64,000 nt of DNA from an uncultured Flavobacteriaceae bacterium (GTDB lineage: Bacteria > Bacteroidota > Bacteroidia > Flavobacteriales > Flavobacteriaceae), in assembly GCA_905182575.1 (NCBI GenBank), contig CAJJCA010000016.1:1-64000 (forward strand), written 5' to 3'. Shown here one piece after another: positions 43,761 through 53,139 of the stretch. How positions within the stretch are numbered: the stretch's first letter is position 1; each line of letters begins with the position of its first letter. Under the pieces are notes generated by a model that made no database searches, had not been told where the DNA came from, and saw only the letters and a list, made by a program, of their open reading frames with translations. A program made the position numbers and the translations under genes.

Positions 43761-43788
43761 TTGACCCTAAAGAAAAATAGTACCTTCG
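43761..43788 (+). promoter_or_regulatory. Promoter of uvrC, probably leaderless
   Basis: TTG at 43761-43763 (inside TTTTTTTTG), a 17-base spacer, then TACCTTCG at 43781-43788, a close match to the Bacteroidota TTG-N17-TAnnTTTG architecture. The box ends only 4 bases before the uvrC ATG at 43793, so transcription should begin at about the start codon. Confidence 0.6.
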
Positions 43789-43792
43789 TTAA

Positions 43793-45592
43793 ATGGAAAA
43801 TTCGCCCATTGCTATACAGCTAAAAACACTCCCTCCCAATCCAGGAGTTTATCAATTTTATGATGAAAATGATACGGTGATTTATGTTGGTAAAGCTAAA
43901 AATCTTAAAAAGCGGGTCAGTTCCTATTTTAACAAAACCCACGACAACAATCGTACTCGGCTGCTTGTTAAAAAAATTGTTCGACACGAGCACATCATTG
44001 TTCCCACAGAAGTTGACGCGCTTTTACTGGAAAATAACCTCATAAAAAAATACCAGCCCAAATACAATGTCTTGCTTAAAGACGACAAAACCTATCCGTG
44101 GATTTGTATTAAAAAAGAGCGCTTTCCAAGGGTGTTTAGTACCCGAAAAGTAATTAAAGATGGATCGGATTATTTCGGTCCTTTTACTAACAAGAAAACA
44201 GTTTATACCCTTTTGGATCTTATTCGAGGATTGTACCCCTTGAGAACTTGTAATTACGACCTTTCTGAAGAAAAAATTAGTAATCAGAAATATAAGATAT
44301 GTCTAGAATATCACCTTGGAAATTGTCTGGGTCCCTGCGAGCAAAAAATAGACGAGGAATTATACAATCAGAATATCGCCGCTATTAAGAATATTGTTAA
44401 AGGAAATTTCAAAAGCTCTTTAGATCAATTTCAATTGCAAATGGAAAACTATGCAAAGGAGATGGAATTTGAAAAAGCTCAAGAAATAAAAGAAAAACTT
44501 GCGTCCTTAGAAAACTACCAATCAAAATCAACCATCGTAAATCCCAAAATCAGTAATGTTGATGTTTTTACTATCGTTTCTGATGAAAGTTATGGTTATG
44601 TCAACTTCCTTCAAATATCCTATGGATCCATCACCCGATCCCATACGTTAGAGATAAAAAAGAAATTAGACGAAAGTGATCTCGATTTATTAAGCCTTGC
44701 GATAATCGACATCAGGCTAAGATTTAATTCGCAGTCGGAAGAAGTCTATTTGCCTTTTCAAATCAATTTGGGGGAGAAAATAAAAGTAAGTATTCCGATG
44801 CTCGGAGACAAAAAGAAGTTGGTAGAACTCTCACTTCGGAATGCAAAATTCTATCGAATGGATCGCTTCAAGCAAATGAAAATTGTAGACCCTGATCGAC
44901 ATACAAAAAGATTAATGAGCCAAATGAAAGTCGATTTGCGACTTTCCGGCGAGCCCTATCACATTGAATGTTTTGACAACTCCAACATTCAAGGAACGAA
45001 TCCTGTTGCTGCATGTGTTGTTTTTAAAAATGGAAAAGCGAGTAAAAAAGATTACCGACATTTTAAAATAAAAACGGTGGTCGGAGCAGATGACTTTGCT
45101 TCTATGGAAGAAGTTGTTTTTAGGCGGTATAAGCGACTCAAGGAAGAGGGGGAATCACTTCCGCAGCTGATTGTAATTGATGGCGGTAAGGGGCAGCTTT
45201 CGTCGGCTGTGAAAAGTTTGGATTTACTAGGACTGAGAGGTAAAATAGCCATTATCGGAATCGCCAAAAGATTAGAAGAAATTTATTTTCCTGAGGATCC
45301 AATTCCATTGTATTTAGACAAAAAGTCTGAAACCTTAAAAATCATTCAACAACTGAGGAACGAAGCGCATCGTTTTGGAATCACTTTACACAGAAACCTT
45401 AGAAGCAAGGGGTCATTAAATTCTCAATTGGATGAAATCAAAGGCATCGGGCCAAAAACGAAAGAGTTGCTTTTAAAAGAATTCAAGTCTTTAAAAAGAA
45501 TCAAAGCCGCTTCACAAAAAGAGCTGATTGATGCATTAGGAAAAGTAAAAGGGGCACAATTGTTTCTTAAATTAGAAGAGATGACAAAGTAA
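43793..45592 (+). CDS. uvrC: UvrABC system protein C (excinuclease)
   Basis: The nuclease of nucleotide excision repair, 599 residues and intact. Domains in order: GIY-YIG nuclease (PGVYQFYDENDTVIYVGKAK, residues about 18-37), the Cys-rich stretch CLEYHLGNCLGPCEQ, a UVR helix pair (EMEFEKAQEIKEKL), the RNase H-like endonuclease (HIECFDNSNIQGT, VIDGGKGQL) and C-terminal helix-hairpin-helix motifs (IKGIGPKTKELLL). Confidence 0.97.
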   Translation: MENSPIAIQLKTLPPNPGVYQFYDENDTVIYVGKAKNLKKRVSSYFNKTHDNNRTRLLVKKIVRHEHIIVPTEVDALLLENNLIKKYQPKYNVLLKDDKTYPWICIKKERFPRVFSTRKVIKDGSDYFGPFTNKKTVYTLLDLIRGLYPLRTCNYDLSEEKISNQKYKICLEYHLGNCLGPCEQKIDEELYNQNIAAIKNIVKGNFKSSLDQFQLQMENYAKEMEFEKAQEIKEKLASLENYQSKSTIVNPKISNVDVFTIVSDESYGYVNFLQISYGSITRSHTLEIKKKLDESDLDLLSLAIIDIRLRFNSQSEEVYLPFQINLGEKIKVSIPMLGDKKKLVELSLRNAKFYRMDRFKQMKIVDPDRHTKRLMSQMKVDLRLSGEPYHIECFDNSNIQGTNPVAACVVFKNGKASKKDYRHFKIKTVVGADDFASMEEVVFRRYKRLKEEGESLPQLIVIDGGKGQLSSAVKSLDLLGLRGKIAIIGIAKRLEEIYFPEDPIPLYLDKKSETLKIIQQLRNEAHRFGITLHRNLRSKGSLNSQLDEIKGIGPKTKELLLKEFKSLKRIKAASQKELIDALGKVKGAQLFLKLEEMTK

Positions 45593-45655
45593 AATTGACT
45601 TTATTTTAAATGTTAAATAAAAGCTTCGTTTAAATCATTTAATTATTTTTACAAA

Positions 45656-46467
45656 ATGATGGATATTAAAAAAAATAAGCCATTTATTTTTCTATTATTC
45701 TGTTTCTCCTTTATTCTAAAAGGTCAAGAAGCGGATGTGTCCGATCCTGTTGAAAAAATTGTACCCTTTAAAGCTGGTGAATGGTTTGGATTCAGGATAC
45801 ATTACGGTATTTTTAATGCCAGTTATGCCACATTAAGCCTTACTCAAGATACTATAAATGGAATTCCTGTTATTCACGCCAAAGGATATGGAAAAACAAC
45901 AGGTCTTGCGAGATGGTTTTTTAAGGTTGAAGACCATTATGATAGTTTTTTTGACGAGAAAAAAATCATTCCCTATCATTTTATTCGTGACAAATTGATA
46001 GCTATACCAAAGATTTAGAAATTGATTTTGATCATGAACAACAACTGGCTCATGTAAACAATAAAAAACACCAAAAGCAAGAAACTTTTAAGATTAAAAA
46101 AAACTCTCAGGACATCCTTTCTGCTTTTTATTACTTAAGAACATTCTACCCTGAAAGGGACATGATCGTTGGAGAAGATTTTGATATTAACATGTTTTTT
46201 GATAATGAGAATTATCATTTCAAGTTAAAGTTTTTGGGAAAAGAAACGCTTTCGTCAAAATTTGGAAAAATAAAATGCGTAAAATTTAGACCTGTTGTGC
46301 AAGCAGGTCGGGTGTTTAAGGAGCAAGAAAGCGTAACACTTTGGGTGTCTGATGATAAAAACAGAATCCCGCTCAAAGTAAAAGCAGATTTGGCGATTGG
46401 CTCGTTAGAAATTGATCTTGAAAATTTTAAAAATGTAAAGTTTCCTTTTAATATACTCGTTAATTAA
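45656..46467 (+). CDS. DUF3108 domain-containing exported protein, one frameshift
   Basis: A Bacteroidota periplasmic protein of unknown function. A signal peptide (FIFLLFCFSFILKGQ) precedes FKAGEWFGFRIHYGIFNASY and AKGYGKTTGLARWFFKVEDHY. A frameshift near 46000 moves DK to DSYTKDLEIDFDHEQQ, and the rest (SAFYYLRTFYPE, VGEDFDINMFFDNENYH, WVSDDKNRIPLKVKADLAIG) matches the DUF3108 core. The joined length is about 270. In relatives it lies directly before an M23 peptidase gene, but here a foreign 250-base piece intervenes. Confidence 0.85.
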
Positions 46468-46486
46468 TCTTAGAAAGGATTGTTTA

Positions 46487-46723
46487 TTAACAAATGAATA
46501 ACTTTATAGTAGCTGCTATAGCAGTACCCAAATCTATATATGGATTTTTAATGAAATAGTCTTCTAATTTTAAGCCAATGTTTTTTAAAAGAAATACTCC
46601 TAAGATTAGTCCTGTATAGCCTGAGATTGTGGTAATAAAAACTGATTCTTGAAGAATCATTTGAATGACTGATTTTGGTGTAGCTCCTAGTGCTTTTCTA
46701 ATGCCTAATTCTTTTGTCCTATT
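46487..46723 (-). pseudogene. Fragment of a MacB/FtsX-type ABC transporter permease
   Basis: Read on the minus strand, 78 codons encode NRTKELGIRKALGATPKS, then an uninterrupted run through QESVFITTISGYTGLILG and LEDYFIKNPYIDLGTAIAAT to a stop at 46487-46489. This is the middle of the C-terminal FtsX domain of a MacB-like permease. Both ends are missing: nothing precedes NRTKE, and the last helix stops in IKLFIC. It is antisense to its neighbours and lies exactly where the 5' end of the M23 gene is expected. It may be a rearranged fragment or an assembly chimera from a full copy elsewhere. Confidence 0.8.
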
Positions 46724-47815
46724 CTAGAGGAAAATGGAATTGACTATCCTGAGGTATACAGCATTTTACAGAAAATAAAAAACAAAGTAAATGTAAGGAG
46801 GATCAATGTTGGGAAACCCTACACGCTGCTTTTAAGTAAAGATAGCGTCCCAACTCCAAAAGTTTTTATCTATACTCCAGGGATTCAAACCTACAATGTT
46901 ATCCAGCTAAGGGACAGTATTTATGGTAAAAAAGTAGATAAACCCATTCGCACCGTTCAACTACAAGGTGCAGGGGAAATCGAAAGTTCGCTCTATGAAA
47001 CCATGTCCAATAGCGGTTTGAACGAGCAACTCACTTACTATCTCTCCGATGTTTACGCTTGGAATATCGATTTTTATCGTTTACAAAAAGGGGATCGTTT
47101 TAAAGTTATTTACGAAGAACAATTTGTTGATGATACGATTTCCATAGGAATCAAGCGAATTAATGCTGCCATATTTGAGCATTCCGGAAGAGACTATTAC
47201 GCTTTCGAATTCCAGCCAGATCCTGAAAAAGGAATCGTAGAATATTTTGATGATAGTGCTAAAAACTTACGCCGTGCTTTTCTAAAAGCTCCTGTTAAAT
47301 TTGGCCCTGTTACCTCACGCTATAATCTAAAAAGACGGATTGCTTATTATGGCAACCGAATAAGACCTCACAAAGGAACCGATTTTGGAGCAAGTATTGG
47401 AACATCCATTTTGGCAACTGCAAATGGAGTCGTAGTTAAGGCAAGTTATACCAAAGGCAATGGAAATTATGTCACTATAAAACACAACAATACTTACAGC
47501 ACTCAATATTTGCACATGAAGCGAAGAAAAGTGAAAAGAGGGCAAACAGTAAAACAAGGAGACGTGATCGGGTGGGTTGGAATGACTGGAAATACTTCAG
47601 GCCCTCATGTTTGTTATCGTTTTTGGAAAAACGGTAGGCAAGTTGATCCCTTCAAACAAAAATTACCCGAAGCTAAACCAATTTCTAATTCCCTAAAGAA
47701 AACTTACTTGACTGGTATTCAAGAAATAAAAACCGAACTCGACTGTATCTCTTTTGTAAAAGAAAACTCCACTATCAATAACACACTAGCTCTTTCAACA
47801 AGTGAATTTAAATAA
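46721..47815 (+). CDS. M23 family peptidoglycan endopeptidase, 5' end missing
   Basis: A zinc peptidase that cuts peptide crosslinks of peptidoglycan. The frame is open from 46721 (ILEENGIDYPEVYSILQK) with no proper start or signal peptide; homologues have about 60-70 more N-terminal residues. A possible internal ATG is at 47003. The catalytic LytM domain has HKGTDFG (His and Asp ligands), QYLHM and HVCYRFW. The upstream domain is the LysM-like/OapA-type segment typical of flavobacterial M23 proteins. The missing part coincides with the antisense permease fragment at 46487-46723. Its 3' end overlaps pgi by 14 bases. Confidence 0.87.
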   Translation: MLEENGIDYPEVYSILQKIKNKVNVRRINVGKPYTLLLSKDSVPTPKVFIYTPGIQTYNVIQLRDSIYGKKVDKPIRTVQLQGAGEIESSLYETMSNSGLNEQLTYYLSDVYAWNIDFYRLQKGDRFKVIYEEQFVDDTISIGIKRINAAIFEHSGRDYYAFEFQPDPEKGIVEYFDDSAKNLRRAFLKAPVKFGPVTSRYNLKRRIAYYGNRIRPHKGTDFGASIGTSILATANGVVVKASYTKGNGNYVTIKHNNTYSTQYLHMKRRKVKRGQTVKQGDVIGWVGMTGNTSGPHVCYRFWKNGRQVDPFKQKLPEAKPISNSLKKTYLTGIQEIKTELDCISFVKENSTINNTLALSTSEFK

Positions 47816-49448
47816 AAACAAACCTTCAAATCTTGATTCGTGGAAAAAATTGAACTCAAATTTCAAAACACTTTCTTCAAAAACCTTAACAGAACATTTC
47901 GCAGAAAATCCTGATCGCGTTGATAAACTCTCCATTAACTGGGAATCATTTTATGTAGATTATTCAAAAAATCGTTTGGATAAATCAACCATAGATCTTT
48001 TGGTTTCCCTTGCGGAAGAAGCCGGTTTAAAAGAAGGAATTGAAGCTTATTTTTCGGGGGGAGAAATCAATGAAACTGAAGGTCGAGCAGTGCTTCATAC
48101 GGCACTCAGAACTCAAGATTCATCGCCAGTTTTAGTTGAAGGAGAAAACATACTCCCTGGGATTGATCAAGCCAAAAAAGAAATGTATGATTTTGCTGAT
48201 AAGGTGATCTCTGGTGCATGGAAAGGACATACTGGTAAGTCAATTCAAAATGTTGTTAACATCGGAATTGGAGGTTCTGACCTAGGGCCGGCTATGGTGA
48301 CCGAAGCTTTGGAGTTCTACCAAAATCATCTAAATGTTTATTTCGTTTCAAATGTAGAAGGGGATCATGTTAATGAAATCATAAATAAAATTGATCCCGA
48401 AACAACGCTATTCGTAATTGTTTCCAAAACATTTACCACGCAAGAAACTTTAAGCAATGCACAAACCCTCAGAAAATGGTTTTTAAATCACGCACCACAA
48501 GCAGCTGTTGAGAAACATTTTGTTGCAGTCTCAACCAATCAAAAAAAGGTTACTGAATTTGGAATTTCTCCAGAAAATATCTTCTCAATGAATGACTGGG
48601 TTGGCGGTCGATTTTCATTGTGGAGTACGGTGGGTATAAGTATTTGCTTGGCCGTGGGTCCAACGCATTTTGAAAATCTCCTCAAAGGTGCTGGTGCAAT
48701 GGATCAACACTTTAGAAAAGCTTCTTTTGATCAAAACATACCCGTTTTACTAGCGATGATTACGGTCTGGTATAACAATTTTTGGAATGCAGAGTCTGAA
48801 GTGATTGTCCCTTATTCTCAGTACTTAAGAAATCTTCCAGCCTATTTACAGCAGGGAATTATGGAGAGTAATGGAAAAGGAGTTGATCGCAATGGCGACC
48901 CTGTAGATTATCAAACAGGCACCATCATTTGGGGTGCTTCTGGCACCAATGCGCAACATGCGTTTTTTCAGCTAATGCATCAAGGAACCAAACTCATTCC
49001 CGCTGATTTTATTGGTTTTGCCAAACCGCTTTATCCAAAAAATGATCACCAAGACAAATTGATGTCCAACTTTTTTGCCCAAACGCAAGCCCTTATGCTA
49101 GGGAAAAATGAGGCAACGGTTCGGACAGAATTAGAAAGTCAAGGGAAATCAAATACTGAAATTGAAGCTTTGCTTCCTTTTAAAATTTTCGAAGGAAATC
49201 GCCCTTCAACTACACTATTGATCGAAGAGTTAACTCCTTATAATCTTGGAGCCCTTATTGCGATGTATGAGCATAAGATTTTTGTGCAAGGGGTTATTTG
49301 GAATATTTTCAGCTACGACCAATGGGGGGTGGAATTAGGAAAACAACTCGCTAATAATATTCTCAATGATTTTGAATCTGGAAAATTGGATCATCATGAT
49401 GCGTCAACAAAAAAACTAATCGAACGTTACCAAAATCCTAAAAAATAA
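47802..49448 (+). CDS. pgi: Glucose-6-phosphate isomerase
   Basis: It interconverts glucose 6-phosphate and fructose 6-phosphate. The 548 residues are intact. Signatures: VVNIGIGGSDLGPAM, the catalytic region with GGRFSLWSTVGIS, QGIMESNGKGVDR (catalytic Glu) and the C-terminal signature SYDQWGVELGKQLA. The start overlaps the M23 gene, giving MNLNKNKPSNLDSW. Confidence 0.97.
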   Translation: MNLNKNKPSNLDSWKKLNSNFKTLSSKTLTEHFAENPDRVDKLSINWESFYVDYSKNRLDKSTIDLLVSLAEEAGLKEGIEAYFSGGEINETEGRAVLHTALRTQDSSPVLVEGENILPGIDQAKKEMYDFADKVISGAWKGHTGKSIQNVVNIGIGGSDLGPAMVTEALEFYQNHLNVYFVSNVEGDHVNEIINKIDPETTLFVIVSKTFTTQETLSNAQTLRKWFLNHAPQAAVEKHFVAVSTNQKKVTEFGISPENIFSMNDWVGGRFSLWSTVGISICLAVGPTHFENLLKGAGAMDQHFRKASFDQNIPVLLAMITVWYNNFWNAESEVIVPYSQYLRNLPAYLQQGIMESNGKGVDRNGDPVDYQTGTIIWGASGTNAQHAFFQLMHQGTKLIPADFIGFAKPLYPKNDHQDKLMSNFFAQTQALMLGKNEATVRTELESQGKSNTEIEALLPFKIFEGNRPSTTLLIEELTPYNLGALIAMYEHKIFVQGVIWNIFSYDQWGVELGKQLANNILNDFESGKLDHHDASTKKLIERYQNPKK

Positions 49449-49453
49449 GAAGG

Positions 49454-51142
49454 TTAAACTTTTAAGTCTTTTACTTTTAGTTGTAAAGAAACCAAGCCTC
49501 TAAATTCATTTTCGTCCACGGTATAAATTAAGTCAAAAGGTTTTTGACTTTTAATTTTACTGATGTGGTTTGCCATCCCAAAACCAATACCAAAAATGTT
49601 TTTTTCGGAAGCATCTTTAATGTCTAATCTTAAATGACTTTGATCATTCCCAACCACACTTGTTTTGCCGTTGTCTTTGCAATCTTTAGTTAAAAAAACA
49701 GGCTGCATGTTTCGAGGACCAAAAGGCCCCATTTGAGAAATAATTTTAAAAAATTTTGGCGTGATTTTATCTAAAGAAATTTCCAAATCATATTGAATCG
49801 AAGGAATTCTTTGGTCAGGGGTTATGATCCTTTCAACTTCAGATTCGAATGCTTTTTTAAAGCCACTGAGCGCCTCTGGCTTTATGGTCAGGCCTGCGGC
49901 ATACATGTGTCCTCCAAATTGAATGATGTGCTCCTTACAGGCCTCCAGGACCTGATAAACATCGATTCCTTTAACAGACCGAACAGAACCTGCCAAACAA
50001 TCTCCCGAATCAGCAAAAACAACGGTTGGTCGATAGTAAACCTCTATTAACCTTGAAGCGACAATTCCGATTACTCCCTTGTGCCAATCGGGTTGAAAAA
50101 CTACAGAAGAAAAACAAGCCTCTTCTTCGTTTTGCTTGATCTGATCTAGTGCCTGTTGCGTGATTTTTTTATCCAATTCACGCCTTTCAGAATTAAAAAG
50201 CTCAATCGCTCTTCCTCTGGCCAATGCTTGATCTTCCTCTTCGGTCAAAAGCAGTTCAACTGCAAAACTTCCATGTTTGATTCTTCCAGCGCCATTGATC
50301 CTTGGTGCGATAATAAATACCAAATCTGAAACGGTTAGTTTCTTTTTTAAGGTATTAATAAAACTCAGGATTCCAATTCTAGGATTTTCATTAATTTGTA
50401 TTAATCCATAGAAAACTAAAATTCTATTTTCTCCTGTGATCGGAACAATGTCAGCTGCAATGGCCATGGCCACCAAGTCAATGTAGGGCAAAAGGGACTC
50501 CACGGGCTTGCCTTTGTCTTTTTCGAGGGCTTGGAGCAGTTTAAACCCAATGCCACACCCACATAATTCTTTATAAGGATATGAACAAGCGGGTTGTTTC
50601 GGGTCTAAAACAGCGATAGCTTCAGGAAGTTGATCCCCAGGTAAGTGATGATCACAAATAATAAAATCAATCATTAAAGATTTCGCATAAGCAACTTGAT
50701 CAACTGCCTTGATCCCACAATCTAGCGCAATAATTAGGCTAACGTTTTGTTCTTTGGCTGTATCAATTCCTTTGATTGAAATCCCATAACCCTCATCATA
50801 CCGGTCGGGAATATAGTAGATCGCATCGGGAAGTTGTTTGAACAAATACGAATAAACCAGCGACACCGAAGTGGTTCCATCCACATCATAATCTCCATAC
50901 ACCATGATCTTTTCGTGTCTATCAATTGCTGTTTTAATTCGATTAACAGCAGCTGTCATTCCCAACATCAAAAAAGGATCGTGAAGATCTTTAAGTTCCG
51001 GACGGAAAAAATTTTTAGCACTTTCAAAATCATCAATCCCACGTTGGACCAACAAGGAAGCAATCTCAAAAGAGACGCCAATCGCCAATTGAAGCGCTTT
51101 TATTTTGTCAGCCTCCGGAAGTGGTTTTGAATGCCAATGCAT
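49454..51142 (-). CDS. recJ: Single-stranded-DNA-specific exonuclease RecJ
   Basis: A 5'-3' exonuclease of the DHH phosphoesterase family, 562 residues and intact. Metal-binding motifs: MVYGDYDVDGTTSVSLVY (motif I), IALDCGIKA, and IICDHHLPGDQLPEA (the DHH motif). The DHHA1 part has GVIGIVASRLIEVYYRPT and FGGHMYAAGLTI, followed by an OB-fold C-terminus. It starts 3 bases after the rsmI stop on the same strand. Confidence 0.96.
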   Translation of the reverse strand: MHWHSKPLPEADKIKALQLAIGVSFEIASLLVQRGIDDFESAKNFFRPELKDLHDPFLMLGMTAAVNRIKTAIDRHEKIMVYGDYDVDGTTSVSLVYSYLFKQLPDAIYYIPDRYDEGYGISIKGIDTAKEQNVSLIIALDCGIKAVDQVAYAKSLMIDFIICDHHLPGDQLPEAIAVLDPKQPACSYPYKELCGCGIGFKLLQALEKDKGKPVESLLPYIDLVAMAIAADIVPITGENRILVFYGLIQINENPRIGILSFINTLKKKLTVSDLVFIIAPRINGAGRIKHGSFAVELLLTEEEDQALARGRAIELFNSERRELDKKITQQALDQIKQNEEEACFSSVVFQPDWHKGVIGIVASRLIEVYYRPTVVFADSGDCLAGSVRSVKGIDVYQVLEACKEHIIQFGGHMYAAGLTIKPEALSGFKKAFESEVERIITPDQRIPSIQYDLEISLDKITPKFFKIISQMGPFGPRNMQPVFLTKDCKDNGKTSVVGNDQSHLRLDIKDASEKNIFGIGFGMANHISKIKSQKPFDLIYTVDENEFRGLVSLQLKVKDLKV

Positions 51143-51145
51143 GTT

Positions 51146-51823
51146 TTATTTTGTTTGGTTTCCTGAAATGCAAACTACAAATTCCCCTTTGGGGACTTTT
51201 TTATTAAAATGAACAACCGCCTCTTCGAGTGTTCCTCTATAAGTCTCCTCATAAATTTTGGTCATTTCCCTAGAAATAGCAACTTGTCGCTCTCCTTGAA
51301 AATAAGTAATCAATTGTGTGAGGGTTTTAATCAATTTGTGAGGAGATTCATAAAAAACGATTGTTCTCGAATCTTGCGAAAGCTGTTCCAATCGTGTTTT
51401 TCTGCCTTTTTTGGGAGGTAAAAATCCCTCAAAAATAAATCTTTCCGTTGGGAATCCACTTTGAACCAATGCCGGAATCAAGGCTGTCGGTCCGGGCAAA
51501 CAGATCACTTCGATATTATTTGCAATGGCCTCGCGTACCAATAGAAACCCCGGGTCTGAAATCCCTGGAGTCCCGGCATCTGATATCATTGCGATGGTCT
51601 TGCCGTAATTTAACTGTGATATGATCCCTTCCAATTTTTTATGCTCATTGTGCATATGAAAACTCTGAAGTGGTCTAGAAATATTATAGTGATTCAAGAG
51701 CTTTGTACTTGTTCGCGTATCTTCAGCCAAAATTAAATCTACCTCCCCCAATACGTTTACTGCGCGATAAGTGAAGTCTGCAAGATTACCAAGCGGTGTT
51801 GGTACTAAATAGAGTTTACCCAT
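51146..51823 (-). CDS. rsmI: 16S rRNA (cytidine(1402)-2'-O)-methyltransferase
   Basis: It methylates the ribose of C1402 in the ribosomal decoding centre. The 225 residues show all family motifs: LYLVPTPLGNLADFTYRA at the N-terminus, LAEDTRTSTKLLNHY, MISDAGTPGISDPGFLLV and LPGPTALIPALVQSGFPT. The C-terminal half ends with the EFVVCISG strand. Upstream of recJ on the same strand. Confidence 0.95.
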   Translation of the reverse strand: MGKLYLVPTPLGNLADFTYRAVNVLGEVDLILAEDTRTSTKLLNHYNISRPLQSFHMHNEHKKLEGIISQLNYGKTIAMISDAGTPGISDPGFLLVREAIANNIEVICLPGPTALIPALVQSGFPTERFIFEGFLPPKKGRKTRLEQLSQDSRTIVFYESPHKLIKTLTQLITYFQGERQVAISREMTKIYEETYRGTLEEAVVHFNKKVPKGEFVVCISGNQTK

Positions 51824-51846
51824 TGGCTGGTCTTAATATTTAAGTA

Positions 51847-52452
51847 TTATGTAAAATTGTTTTCAATAATTTTTAAAAAACGCGCTTCATATCTTTCTTT
51901 TCCCTCCCAGTTATTATAATCTGGTTTAACGATTTGTACTACAAAACTTTGTGCTTCTTCCCAATTGGAAAAAGTTACAATTTGTGAAATAACCCTTTGA
52001 TATTCCAGAGTATTCGTTTCAAAAAGATGTTTGATAAATGCAAGGCGGTCATTCAAATCAATCTGAAGTCCTTTTGAAAAATGATCATTTAAGTTTTTTA
52101 TTGGAATTAAAATAAATAGAATTAAAGTCTTTGATTCTGTTTTAAATCTACTTTAGGAAATTCAGTAACAATTTCTTTTATGGTCTCCATTAAAGGAAGA
52201 GTTTAATCCGTTGTTACCTACGGGTGGAGTTCCTGGCTCTTTCTTGACTTCAATGAAATCAATTGCCTGATTGTAATTGGATTCCATGTCCTTCCAAGTG
52301 TCTTTTTCAACAACTTGGGCGTTTTTGAGAACTACTAATTTTTCAAATAATGATAAAGTTTGATGGTATGTTTTTTCAAAATCAACCGACCCTTCTGTTG
52401 CAATAATTTCCTGAGCGATTTTTTTAAGTTCTTCTTGGATTTTATTGGGCAT
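51847..52452 (-). CDS. Conserved flavobacterial protein of unknown function, two frameshifts
   Basis: Three frames join into one roughly 200-residue protein that in relatives sits between tdk and rsmI. The N-terminal part is helical (IQEELKKIAQEIIATEGSVD, FEKLVVLKNAQ). It shifts near 52190 to ETIKEIVTEFPKVD, and again near 52130 to ILFILIPIKNLNDHFSKG. The C-terminal part reads LNDRLAFIKHLFETNTLEY and IVKPDYNNWEGKERYEARF, the best conserved block. Mostly alpha-helical and cytoplasmic in look. No function known to me. Confidence 0.72.
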
Positions 52453-52465
52453 AAATATTTATTTT

Positions 52466-52477
52466 ACAAACGTTTGT
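52466..52477. promoter_or_regulatory. 12-bp perfect palindrome in the tdk promoter region
   Basis: ACAAACGTTTGT is a perfect palindrome midway between divergent genes (starts at 52452 and 52512). It overlaps the position expected for the upstream promoter element of tdk, so it could be an operator. There is no direct evidence for a regulator. Confidence 0.35.
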
Positions 52478-52483
52478 TTTTAA

Positions 52484-52491
52484 TACCTTTG
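52484..52491 (+). promoter_or_regulatory. Candidate -7 box of tdk
   Basis: TACCTTTG matches TAnnTTTG exactly and lies 20 bases before the tdk ATG. Confidence 0.5.
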
Positions 52492-52511
52492 TTTTTCTTG
52501 AAAATTACAAA

Positions 52512-53132
52512 ATGTTTTTAGAAAACCCCGTAAACCATAACGAACAATTTGGATGGATTGAAGTGATCTGTGGCTCAATGTTTTCTGGAAAAACAGAAGA
52601 GTTGATCAGACGATTAAAACGGGCTCAGTTTGCGAAACAAAAAATTGAAATTTTTAAACCCGCCATCGATGTAAGATATGATGATGACTTGGTTACTTCG
52701 CACGACTCCAATCAAATTCCATCCACACCAGTTCCTGCCGCAGCAAACATTCCCATTTTAGCTGATGGCTGTGATGTTGTGGGGATTGACGAAGCACAGT
52801 TTTTTGATGATGAAATTGTTCAGGTCTGTAATGCCCTTGCCAATCGCGGAATTAGAGTAATTGTTGCTGGTTTGGACATGGACTTTGAAGGGAAGCCCTT
52901 TGGACCAATGCCAGCACTTATGGCTACAGCTGAATATGTAACTAAAGTCCATGCCGTTTGCACAAGGACAGGGAATCCTGCTCAATACAGTTTTCGAAAA
53001 TCTGATCTAAAAGATCTTGTTGTTTTAGGAGAAAAAGAAAACTATGAGCCCCTTAGTCGGGCTGCATATAACAAGGCAATGAAACGTCTTGATGGTAAAA
53101 AAGACACTGGGTCTGAAAATAAAAATAAATAA
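52512..53132 (+). CDS. tdk: Thymidine kinase
   Basis: It phosphorylates thymidine for salvage. The P-loop is [19 protein letters not shown] (about residues 22-40); [11 protein letters not shown] carries the catalytic Glu. The zinc-binding lasso normally has four cysteines; here only [15 protein letters not shown] with one Cys remains, a common Bacteroidota variant. The 206 residues are full length. alr starts 7 bases downstream. Confidence 0.95.
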   Translation: MFLENPVNHNEQFGWIEVICGSMFSGKTEELIRRLKRAQFAKQKIEIFKPAIDVRYDDDLVTSHDSNQIPSTPVPAAANIPILADGCDVVGIDEAQFFDDEIVQVCNALANRGIRVIVAGLDMDFEGKPFGPMPALMATAEYVTKVHAVCTRTGNPAQYSFRKSDLKDLVVLGEKENYEPLSRAAYNKAMKRLDGKKDTGSENKNK

Positions 53133-53139
53133 CTCGCTT

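Noticed and set aside
46718-46732. A 15-base sequence (CCTATTCTAGAGGAA) occurs here, at the permease-fragment junction, and again at 63896-63910, suggesting a recombination or attachment site.
   Set aside because: One or two identical 15-mers are expected by chance in 64 kb of AT-rich sequence, and both copies encode fitting residues (PILEE) in their own proteins.
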